Below, one piece after another: positions 51,938-64,000 of a stretch of 64,000 bases of DNA; the stretch's first letter is position 1; each line of letters opens with the position of its first letter. Source of the stretch: Anarhynchus alexandrinus (Eukaryota; Chordata; Aves; Charadriiformes; Charadriidae); assembly GCA_008711295.1 (NCBI GenBank), contig VUYV01000004.1:9168010-9232009 (forward strand), given 5' to 3'. The position numbers and the translations under genes are program-made. The notes beneath the pieces were generated by a model, which was not told where the DNA came from, ran no database searches, and saw nothing but the letters and a program-made list of their open reading frames with translations.

Positions 51938-52243
51938 TTATCCATCAGCATATAGACGCTGTTCTGGAGAAGGAATATCCTTCCCTTCCTGAGGGAATTT
52001 AAAATTGTTTTTCAGCTTTCTGGACCACATCCTAAGCCCATTAGGAAGTGACAAACCTGCAGTTTCTGGAGCATGGGATCCTTTATCCTGCTGCTCCTTT
52101 GTGTGGTAAGTCAAAGCCCTCTCAGGACACGAGTTGTTGAGCTTTTCCTTACGAAGGAGGCAGGATTTTTGACGCCGTCGATAATTTGCAAACCAGTTAT
52201 AGACCTGAGTTGGCTGCAGGTTCACATCCCGAGCCAATCCCTC
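51938..52243 (-). CDS. ANHX: ANHX-like homeobox protein, exon 4 (second half of homeodomain)
   Basis: It begins after the acceptor TGGGTTTGCAG (AG at 52244-52245) with EGLARDVNLQPTQVYNWF and continues ANYRRRQKSC. This is homeodomain helices 2-3, including the hallmark WFxN and the DNA-contacting Asn (position 51) and Arg (53). It joins exon 3 in phase 0. Read straight through, the frame stops at TAA 51938-51940, giving a 267-residue protein. The real C-terminus is uncertain: donors at CTTC|GTAAGG and CTGCAG|GTTTGT lie inside the exon, and another open minus-strand segment (51831-51963) is bounded by good splice sites. Residues after about 195 should be treated as provisional. Confidence 0.8.
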   Translation of the reverse strand, partial: EGLARDVNLQPTQVYNWFANYRRRQKSCLLRKEKLNNSCPERALTYHTKEQQDKGSHAPETAGLSLPNGLRMWSRKLKNNFKFPQEGKDIPSPEQRLYADG

Positions 52244-53514
52244 CTGCAAACCCAAGTGTAGGGAGAGATCAAGGGAAAAAGAATAAACCACATCCAAATA
52301 ATCAGACTTCTCCCTTCAATTCCAAAAGCAGCCCAGCAAGAGAGCTTTCAAACCCAGAGATATTTGCTCACTGGGTCTCTGATAACTCTGTGTGGATCCC
52401 ATTGAGGAGACCAATTTACAAACTCAAGAGTTGCTGGAAAACACACATTCCACCCTGCTCCCCTAGTCAATTTGTTTGCTAAAGGAAACCATATACTGTT
52501 ATTTTAGATTGCTATATTTAAATTTAAAACCTCACCAAAGTAAGCTCTTCCCACAGAATGACAGCTTGCCATCCCTAACATGACACTAATAGGATAAACA
52601 CTAATGGATTTACCACATTAAATAGTTTTCACAAACTGTGAGCAGTATAAACATCTGTATCACGTTCACAGAAAAATTTCTGCTGTATTAAACTTAAATA
52701 ATGAGATCACATAAATGAAGAATGTATTGGGAAATTAATGCATAAGTGATCATCGTATCCTGACCTTTTAGGATTTAATTATGCAACTTCATTATGCACC
52801 CAACTCAGATTGGTTTTCTAAAATGAAAATTTGGAAGTTGTTGCTGCTTTGTGAAAAGGGTAAGAAATAAACCATCTTCACATTGCAGAACTATTCACTA
52901 GTCCGTCCTGCCTCATATGAGGAGGGTGTTGGAAAAATTAAGCACCGGCGAGGCAGACTTTAAAGTCTGAAGCCTTAACTTTGCAAGGTAGTAATCAACA
53001 AGGATTACTGAATTAATTCACATGTCACTTTCATTACAGATGTGTCCCCGTCCAAATAAGGCAGATACATGCATACATCACACAGGCTATCGTGTTTTGA
53101 AATTTTGTGAATGTAGCGTGATAAGACAGTACAAAATATATGCTGGTAAGCAAAGTGCAATTTTATACAGGCTATAGCGCAGTCAAGTCAGAACTACTTA
53201 TCACTGTAATAGAGCTCTTCTGAGTGAGGGTTGTTTTGCTGCCTATGCTCAATCACTACAAAATTAGAACTGTTAAAAGCCCAATGAGGAACTTACTTCC
53301 CCTGATCTTTTTGTCCAAAGCAAGTGAAATTACTTAGCATGAACTCAATAATTTTTTTAAGGAAACCTTTAGGGAAAGATAAAATAGCAGGAATTGCAGC
53401 CCCACCAGGGCTTCTGAAAACAAGGATTTAGAATGAAACCAGTTATAGACCTCTGATCGCAGAGTTCTGCTTTTGTGCGGCAAGGAGACTTGATTGGAAG
53501 TAGCATATCCCTAC

Positions 53515-53638
53515 CCGCTGTTTCCTGTTTGGATTTGTTGTCACCTCTGCAGCAAACCTGTGCAGTTTCTGGCGTACTTCATGTGAGTAGTTTCGATTCT
53601 TCAGACCTTCAGGACAAAGGGAAATAGGTGGAGGATTC
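53515..53638 (-). CDS. ANHX: ANHX-like homeobox protein, exon 3 (linker and first half of homeodomain)
   Basis: It opens after the acceptor CTCCTGTGTACAG (AG at 53639-53640), completes the split Arg codon and reads NPPPISLCPEGLKNRNYSHE then VRQKLHRFAAEVTTNPNRKQ-R, ending at CGG|GTAGGG. The PPPxSLCPEGLK-RN linker is the segment that most clearly identifies ANHX. The second part is homeodomain helix 1 and the turn before helix 2. The homeodomain is therefore interrupted by an intron of 1.27 kb between exons 3 and 4. Confidence 0.85.
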
Positions 53639-53819
53639 CTGTACACAGGAGAAAGCAGGATTAAAAAGGACCCAAAAAGAGTCATTCACATTCATGGGGA
53701 TTTTCTCACATTGACACAAGTGGTCAAAACGCAAAAAAAAACAACCCTAGCTCCAAAAAGCAGCCACCTTGAGATGCAAAACCAGCCTCTGCATCTCTAC
53801 CCCATGCATCTGCTAACTA

Positions 53820-53984
<165 letters not shown>

Positions 53985-54614
53985 CTAAAACAAAACAGTA
54001 TGTAAGCAAACCCTTTCCAGGTAGTCCCTCAGGCTTCCTAAAGGAGAAAACCCTCAACAACTAGAAACTTACTCAGAGATTCCTACTGGCGTGACAAAGC
54101 TGGTAGCATTATCCAAGTATATGGCTCACTGTACATTCTCTAATGCACACAGGGAGTTGCCTGCCTAATTCCTTCTTTTTCCCTGGTGAAAAGAGCTACG
54201 TTACCAGATCTAGAGGCCAAAATTCACCCACCTTGAGTAGTGCCATCCAGCCTTCCTCATATCATCCCATCCTGGCGAGCCCTCTAAACCTGGCCTCCCC
54301 AAGGCTTTTACGTCCTGAGCCCTAAGTTTGGGAAAAACTCCAAGAACCACCACAATATAGAACAAAAATCCTGCTTTCACAAACTACAACCAGCCCCATA
54401 ATCACCCAATTACCTCTCTTCCCCTTGGCTGACTAATAGTAACTGCCTGTAGCAAAGGCTTTATCCTGTGTTTCAGGGTCAACCAATGCACACATACCAC
54501 CTTCCACTGCCGCACGGCAGCTGGAAACGCTCCACGTGCTGCAGTTTGGGTTCCTCTGCACCAACAGCTCTACTGTTTTTCCTAATACTGAAGAAACAAA
54601 GAATACATCCCTAC

Positions 54615-54872
54615 CTCCAGGAGTCTGCAGGCTGTGTCATACTGCCCGCTATGGATATGAACAGACACACAAGCTCGGACAACATGGATGTTGGTGAGAA
54701 AATACATCTTGTGTTTGCACCCCATCATGGCCTCAACCAGCTTCTCCAGACTAGGAGACGAGCTCTGGAGGTCCTGGCAAAGCTGTCCTGCAAGATCCAG
54801 CAGCTTGGCGGGTGGGGAATCCTTGTTTTCATTCCTGTTTAACATGGCCATGAACCGCTTCATCCTCACGTC
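54615..54872 (-). CDS. ANHX: ANHX-like homeobox protein, first coding exon (SIX-like domain, N-terminal part)
   Basis: Probable homeobox transcription factor, orthologue of human ANHX, acting in the nucleus. Its targets are unknown to me. The exon follows the acceptor CTTCCAACAG (AG at 54873-54874) and carries nine bases of 5'UTR before ATG at 54861-54863 (A at -3). It encodes 83 residues beginning MKRFMAMLNRNENKDSPPAK and containing LLDLAGQLCQDLQ and VVRACVSVHIHSGQYDTACR, and ends at GAG|GTAGGG in phase 0. Human ANHX, from memory, starts at an equivalent Met and shares the PPAxLxxLAGxLCxD pattern. The spliced order exon 1-2-3-4 keeps one frame throughout. The 5' end of the mRNA is expected in the CpG island at 55.5-56.0 kb. 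Confidence 0.82.
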
Positions 54873-54960
54873 CTGTTGGAAGCCTTTTCTATGCAATGCA
54901 CAAAGTTGTGGTTAGATATAAACTATTATCTCCTATTTTTAGCTTCTCTGGTATGTGGTG

Positions 54961-54985
54961 TTTTTTTTTTTTTTTTTAAAAAAAA
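54961..54985. repeat. T17-A8 homopolymer junction
   Basis: A run of 17 T directly followed by 8 A, upstream of the first ANHX coding exon (intron or 5' region). It is self-complementary over eight bases on each side and likely unstable in length. Confidence 0.9.
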
Positions 54986-55479
54986 GGAAAGAAATTCACT
55001 GTGCTGTTAAAAGCAGCCCAAAGACCTCAAAACACTTAAAATAAAACTAGGCCTAAAGCAGCCCTGAAAGGCTAAAACCACACCAGGTTTGCCGTTGAGA
55101 AAACAGAGCTCAGAAAGACACATTAAACTTGCCCCAAAGCTGGGAGGGTAAGGGAAAAGGCCGAAGCAGGAGGGCTGCTGTGGGGAACCGCACACCGGGC
55201 TGGTCCCCGTGGTTGGGGACACTGGGAGGGCTGGCAGCCCTGCAGCACGCCGCACACACACATACCCCCGCACTCTCCACTCCCCTTCGCAGCAGCCACC
55301 CCTGCACCCAAATCACGACATGAAGCTTTCCGTCCACACCTCACCACTTAAAACTACCAGAACATTAAGCCCAGAGACATTCAGGTGAAATTAATGAGGT
55401 TTTTTCCTCCAAAATGGCGTGGGACAGACCCGGGGCAGACGGCAGTTACAGCAAAGTGTAACTCAAATGACCGTCGGGG

Positions 55480-56040
55480 CTCTTTTTTCACCCATTTTCC
55501 CGGGGGAAGGAGTGGGGCGCGATACCCCCCGTGCCCGGCGGGTCCCTCCTCGGGGACACCCCACCCCCTGACCTGGACAAAAGGCTGGAAAAGGTGTAAA
55601 ATACCTGCGAGGTTGAGGAGCTGAGACACCGCGGCAGCCCCGGCCCCTCCCGAGGCACCGGGAAACGCAGCCCGGGGCGCCAGAGCCCGCCCCGGCCCCG
55701 GCCGTCCCCGCGGCTCCCCGGTACGTGTCCGCCGGGCGCGGGGGAGGGCGGCGGGGCCTCTCTGCCTCTCTCCTCCGCAGCGGAGGAAAGGCCGCGTAGG
55801 GCTGCGCTGGGCGGGACGCTGCGCGGAGCGGGCTCTGCCCCGCACGGCCGCACGCACAATGCCGCGGCCACCGAAACCCCACCCGTGTCCGCGGCCCCAT
55901 GCGGGGGCGGGGGAAGAGGTGTGAAGGTTTACGGGTGCGGAGCCGCTGCCGGTGTCCCGTCCCCCTCCCCTGTCCTCGCACCCGCGGGGTGTCGCCGGGC
56001 TGTCCCCGCTCCCGCACTGCTGCGCACACAGCTCCTTTCA
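55480..56040 (-). promoter_or_regulatory. ANHX: CpG island, likely ANHX promoter and non-coding first exon
   Basis: About 560 bases with very dense CpG, lying 0.7 kb upstream of the first ANHX coding exon and about 0.9 kb downstream of the DEPDC5 3' end. On the minus strand two good donors occur at its inner edge: CGCAG|GTATTT near 55605 and TCCAG|GTCAGG near 55573. Either could end a non-coding first exon that splices to the acceptor at 54873. The long open frames crossing it on both strands are a composition effect. Confidence 0.75.
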
Positions 56041-56869
56041 GGATGAAACCTTATGGAACAGACAGCAGCAAGTTGCTTTCGTGGTAGAGAGTATTTTTTA
56101 AGATGTTAGTGGGGATCGGACACGTACCGGTAATTCTGACACAGCGGGATGAACTGAACGACGCGGCACGCAGCTCAAACCCACCTTCTCTCAGTGGGTA
56201 CTAGCTAAGAGCAGACACGTCATCCAGGCTCAGTTTAGGGGATAAAACTCAAGCAGCTGTGATTTTCCTTGAATCAGGTCCGAACACCACGGTGAATGTG
56301 TCAGCCCTCTGCTGACTTCAGTTTAGCGAGGACAGATAACAACAGTAACGATCTCACAGCAGCAGTCCACAGCCCTCCCACACACAGCGCTACTGGGAGC
56401 AGGTCCTGAACCCTCCCTGAATCCGCTCCTGAATAACCACCTCACGCTGAGTCCACGCGCCACACGCGAGCTCTCCCTGCAAAGACAAAGACTACATACT
56501 TGAGCGTAGGCACCTTCCTTTTGCTGCATGCAGACGTACCCTAAAAATCTGCTCGCAATCCCCCTTGTTCCTCCAACCAGCAGCATCTTGAGTTCGGTTG
56601 CCCTCGATTTCTCCTTCAGCTTGGACGCTGGCCTCAGAGACAGCGACTGCCTTCTTACTCCTGCTGCATGACACTGTTCTAGATCCAGAGTTGGAGACAG
56701 AAAGTCCTGGATGCTTAAAGGACAAAGCCCCACCATTAAACTTTGAGCACTTCATTATCATGCTGGACATAAAAAGCAGTATTTCCATTTGGCACTTATT
56801 GTCCTTTACTCCCCAATTCTGTATTGCTGTCTAGAGTTACAACAAAACATCAGGTCTCTTGATTTCTGC

Positions 56870-57361
56870 ATTTTTACTTATTTACATGTACGAAATTTAA
56901 CAAGTGTCTTGCATTTTATCTTACATATTCACACAACCAGGTACACCTCAAAAGGAAGGAGGCAGGCTGCTGTCAGGCTCATCAGATGCAAACGGCACCA
57001 ATCATTTCCAATGATGGTAAGCAGCTGCCATCACACCCTGCGCTGAATCTAACTGCCCTTGAAAACCGTTTGCACGGTCCCTCCTTTACCTCTGCTCTAA
57101 CTGATGTTTTGGCAATCAGAGACCGCAGCTACTTGAAACCAAGCTGAGGTCAGGTGATAGATATTGGCAAGCCAAGAGCTCAGATTCTTTTTCCAAGGGC
57201 TTAATCAAATTCTGTTGAATATCAACAGCAATATTGATCAGGTCATCTTGGAGCCTCAAGATGAATCCAACAGAGAGGCTCTTTTCCTGTCATCCTTCAC
57301 CTCTACTTCCTTGCCACAAGGTAAAGCTTCTAGCTGTCCCCCTACGAGATACAACCCTATC
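56870..57361 (-). other. DEPDC5: DEPDC5 3' untranslated region (estimated)
   Basis: Sequence after the DEPDC5 stop codon. There is no canonical AATAAA here. The variants AGTAAA (about 56874-56879) and GATAAA (about 56918) are the best candidates, which would give a 3'UTR of roughly 450-500 bases and leave under 1 kb to the ANHX island. Confidence 0.45.
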
Positions 57362-57694
<333 letters not shown>

Positions 57695-58485
57695 CTAAGT
57701 CCCTACAACTGGTAGCTGACTCATTAAATTCTGAAAAGGAAACTGGACTGAGTTTCATTTAATTGCCTTTTAGCAATACACTTTTCCTCCTTTGCTTTTA
57801 CATGCAAATAACAACACTGGGAGAGAGCATACTTAGTCTCGCCTTTCTCTCGGTAGACGGGAACGAAGCAAAGACGTAAGGCTCTGAGCCAACTTTCTAA
57901 CTTTACATTAATTTCCATTCTCTTCTGCAATTTCCCAAAAGCTCTCTTCCTGTCATTGTCTTCACATCTCAGCAACCCCTCTGAACGTACTAAGTTATTT
58001 TACTGTAATATGCCACGCATGGAGCTTAGTTCAAAGTGCTGATAGATCACCAACACTTATGAAGAATAATAATGAGAGCAAGTGGATCCTAAATGCTTTA
58101 CCTATCTGCCACACAGTGTGTATGGGTAGAGTTGCATCTAAAACTGACCTTAAGCATAAGAACAGAGCACTGACTTGTCCCAACACCTTTCCCTCCTTCT
58201 AGCTTCTAGATACATGTTTAATTACACTGCACTTGGAATAAGCTCTGCCTTAGTTTTTTTTTATTTCTCCATCTCCTGGAAATAAAAGTTTCAGAGATGC
58301 AATAAAGCAAGATTTCAAACCAATGCCACTGATTAGCAGCAACACTTTCTGCTTTTCCTGCTGCCTCTCTGGTTTTCTGGTTTGTGTTGGCTGATACAGC
58401 TACTTGTCATCTGACTAGGAACATAATGGGGACCAACATCACTGACACAAAACACAAACTGCCTGTAAAATGGTTCTTTTGTTTA

Positions 58486-58875
<390 letters not shown>

Positions 58876-59706
58876 CTAACTCGTGCCGGAAACAAGAGCA
58901 CCAGCAGCTCAATTTGGGAGGGCACTGAGCAGTCTCTGACAAAACAGGGCAGCTGCACACGAATGAGGGAAGAGCGATAGTCAAGACAGACATTCCTTGG
59001 GTATGTTTCAAGCTATAATTTTTTTTCATGCTGGGCAATATTCCACACAGAACTTCAAGCAGCTCACCTGACAGTTCTTTGCTGTTTGGAGAATACTTGT
59101 ATGCCTTCTGCTTTCTAAACTAGCGAAAGCTTATTTCTAGGCTAAAGTCTATTACAAAAAGCAGCCTCTCTATCATGAAAAAGACTTTGGCAGCAACACC
59201 ATGAAACAGAACAGCAGCTCAAGCAGACAAAGGGGTAAGGCTAGATAGTCTTCAAAGTTTCCAACAATTCCTTCTTAAAGTGGGTCCGACCTCCTATGCA
59301 CAGCTCACATCCCAGTCCCCTGCCTATTGGCAATCATTGGCTGTCATTCAGTTCAAGACTGTGTTAAATACACATGCAGGAAATAACTGTCCCTTCTCAA
59401 AAAGAGATCTATTTACAGTCTAACTGCTTCTAACTTCAAATAACAGAGCACCTTCCAAAGGCAACGCCCGCCCTAGGAGGAGAGTATGGTTTGCTAATGA
59501 ATGACAGACTATCTACCTGCCCCTTGCACCCACAGAACCACCTCCAGGCATTCTAGGTACATTTTAGTCTAATAATCTGCGAGCAGACTTCAGAGAGGCA
59601 GACAGCACAGAGCCCACACGACTCAGGAGTGACTGTTCAGCACAGGTCTTCACCCTACATTATCCAGGGAGACACGAACTTTTCAGCCATTCCGCTCTGC
59701 ACACAC

Positions 59707-59767
59707 CTGTATGCTATCGCTTCCTGGAGGAGATGCATGCGGTCCCAGTATGTTTCTGGTTCGAAGC
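59707..59767 (-). CDS. DEPDC5: DEPDC5 coding exon (third from last)
   Basis: A 61-base exon flanked by TTTGTTTCAG and ACAG|GTGTGT. It encodes (G)[19 protein letters not shown](R). It is too short to stand out as an open frame, and was found by joining the split codons of its neighbours in frame. Confidence 0.94.
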
Positions 59768-60881
59768 CTGAAACAAACAAACAAATAGGTAACAATTACC
59801 TAGTAAAGCCACTTTATTTTCTTCTTTTTCAAGACTTCAGTTTTCCTCAGAAGACCTCTGTGCACTTTGTTTTTTCTAGCCATTTCTTTTAGTCACACTT
59901 TTTTCTGTCAGCTGTTCCTTGAATGACATCTTGTTAGAGATGTGTCTTGTACACTCCAATAGCAGATTCATCCCTGAATTTAGCTTTGGTGTCTCTTGAG
60001 ATGAAGGAGGTAAACATAATGGGGTGTGTGGGAGGGGGCAAAGAAGCAGAGTGCGCTGCTGTGTATCACCACAGACTGCTCTGAAAATACTTAGTTCAAA
60101 GTCAGTGGTGCTACAGGGACCTCACAGCATATGGATTTTTCACTAATTGTTTTACATTTACACCTAGATGCTGGGTCAAGGGTTAACAAAAATACAGAAA
60201 ACTACATCTTTACTGTTTTAAAACAGAGCCTTTTGCTAATTGTCCCTTCTCACAATGCAATTTTGCCCCTCTCTGCATGGGGACAGGGTTCTCTGATCTT
60301 TGAGCTTCCACCTGAGACTTACCACAACAGCATCACTCAGAAGGGTGAGGTCACATTGCAGAAAAGGAGATTGCAGTTTCTAGCTCTTAATCTCATGTGC
60401 AAACACCCTTACCGTGAATGTAACCATGGCAACAAGAAGAGAGGATGGCAGTCCTGAAAGCCTAATCTCACTGAGGAGGAGAATAAACAAATGCAGGATA
60501 CGAATGCAGAGCAGCTGTGGGCAGGGTCTACCAGCAAAACAGACTCTTACAGTATAACATCATGTCAAACAGAATAACTGCTTGATACAGGCTCTGTAAC
60601 AGTATGCAACATTATGGCAAGAGAGATGACTTGGGAGACAACCTTTCCTGTGCCTTGGTACTTCTTGCTGCCAACTTCAAACACTGTTGCATGCAGACTC
60701 GCCTGCCAGCACAGCTTCCCCCAGCACCACCTTCCTGAGGGCAGCTGCCGAAACGTAAAAACAGGCCCTTCACCCAGCTAATGCATGTCTGGTAAACGAG
60801 GTTCTTCATGTCAGCCACATGCCAGCAGGGACCTGCTTGCAGAATAGTGTATCAAGGGGTAAAACAAAAAACATTTCTTAC

Positions 60882-61053
60882 CGTCAAACAAATGCTCACT
60901 ACCCTCCTTCAACAAGCAGCTAACGTTGAGTGGGATGAACAACTGAGCTCGAAGTGGGTCTCCGTATAAGTAACTGGGCAAAGCAAACGGCCCTTCCAAG
61001 ACTGGAACTAGCAAGAAACCACAGGACGTGGCTTTCCGATGCCAACCCTGAAC
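60882..61053 (-). CDS. DEPDC5: DEPDC5 coding exon (fourth from last)
   Basis: A 172-base exon after acceptor TCTTTTCTCAG (AG at 61054-61055). It reads [20 protein letters not shown], then [20 protein letters not shown], then [17 protein letters not shown](G), and ends at GACG|GTAAGA. The [19 protein letters not shown] block is diagnostic for DEPDC5. Confidence 0.95.
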
Positions 61054-61872
61054 CTGAGAAAAGATTCAAACAATGAATCATACGACATATGTCAAACTGA
61101 AGAAGGGCACTTATGTGCATAGGAGCAACTCATTCCCCAAGAATAGATCAGACACGCTCAATTCCCCACAGGCTCAGCTTGCTTTGCACGGCAAGCACAC
61201 AAGTGTCCTTGTAAGCAAAGCAGTACAAGCACAAGACACCAGGCTTTCCTTTTTTAAGTGCCACATCAATCAGAAAGCACTTTAAAATAGGACATTTTTC
61301 AGGAACTGATTCAGCCTACTTATCATCAGTGTGGCTAAGCACTGCTGCTTTACTGGAACAGCACAATAGATTTTAAATAAAAGCAAAAACAATCACCTAG
61401 TGCTATTTGGCTGGGTGCGGTAAAACCTACAGAAGCTACAAAAGGGAAAATAAAACACAAAAAATCTAAAAATTAAACAGAGTGACACAAACTGCTTGCA
61501 TTTTCAATTCAAAATGTTTTCAGCAAGTTGGGTTTTTTTTAAATAAAAAAAAAGCTAAAAAATATTGCTGAAGAGGAAGAACACATTGCCCGGAAAAGCC
61601 CTGTCATGAAAGCAATTCCACTGAGATTTAGAGTTTTCAGGTTTGGGGAGAGAAAGAATGCAATGTGAAATAGATTCCTTTCCAAAGACCCAGCTCAAGG
61701 CTTAAGGTTTGCCTAAGGGGGACTTAAATGTCACCTTGACCCGTACTGATCTCTGCATACTCTGCATGAAACCCACTAAAAGCAGAACACTATCCTGCAG
61801 ACAGAATGACTATAGATAGCATGATAAAGGATGAGCAGATGCAGCAATGCTAACGACCATCAGTAAAAATTA

Positions 61873-64000
<2,128 letters not shown>

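Noticed and set aside
55381..56029. Long open frames across the ANHX CpG island, on both strands
   Set aside because: Three overlapping minus-strand frames in different phases plus a plus-strand one indicate composition, not coding; none resembles a known protein.

Overview
This is nuclear DNA from a vertebrate, most likely a bird. The evidence is widely spaced short exons with GT-AG introns, CpG-island promoters, one CR1 retrotransposon fragment of the type that dominates avian repeats, a few ancient MIR-like SINE fragments and otherwise very low repeat content. A single ambiguous base (n at 35877) marks it as an assembly. CR1 also occurs in crocodilians and turtles, so 'bird' is an inference.

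All three recognised genes read on the minus strand, so the window is read right to left. (1) 64000-56870: the 3' end of DEPDC5 (GATOR1 subunit, repressor of mTORC1): the last five coding exons, a stop at 57362-57364 and a short 3'UTR. (2) 56040-51900: a compact homeobox gene that I identify as the orthologue of human ANHX ('anomalous homeobox'), with a CpG-island promoter at about 55.5-56.0 kb and at least four coding exons. Its product shows a SIX-like N-terminal domain followed by a homeodomain split by an intron. (3) 36100-24960: complete YWHAH (14-3-3 eta), with coding exon 1 at 35176-35262 inside a strong CpG island, one 8.8-kb intron, and exon 2 at 25721-26377 followed by a 3'UTR. The spliced product is 247 residues.

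Between ANHX and YWHAH lies a second, orphan CpG island (42.29-42.93 kb). It has CCAAT boxes, an RFX-like X-box half site and a candidate first coding exon on the minus strand (33 codons) that I cannot assign to a family. The left 25 kb, downstream of YWHAH, has no exon I can support. It holds the CR1 fragment (about 1165-1927), an AT-rich block (5520-5760) and a notable 40-bp-period tandem repeat (9225-9318) that repeats RFX X-box palindromes and CRE-like sites, followed by a purine-rich stretch with GATA motifs.

The gene order is the main biological interest. DEPDC5 and YWHAH are neighbours on human chromosome 22q12, whereas human ANHX lies near the tip of 12q. Finding ANHX between them suggests that the window preserves the ancestral linkage behind the classical 12/22 synteny association, and that the human breakpoint fell here.
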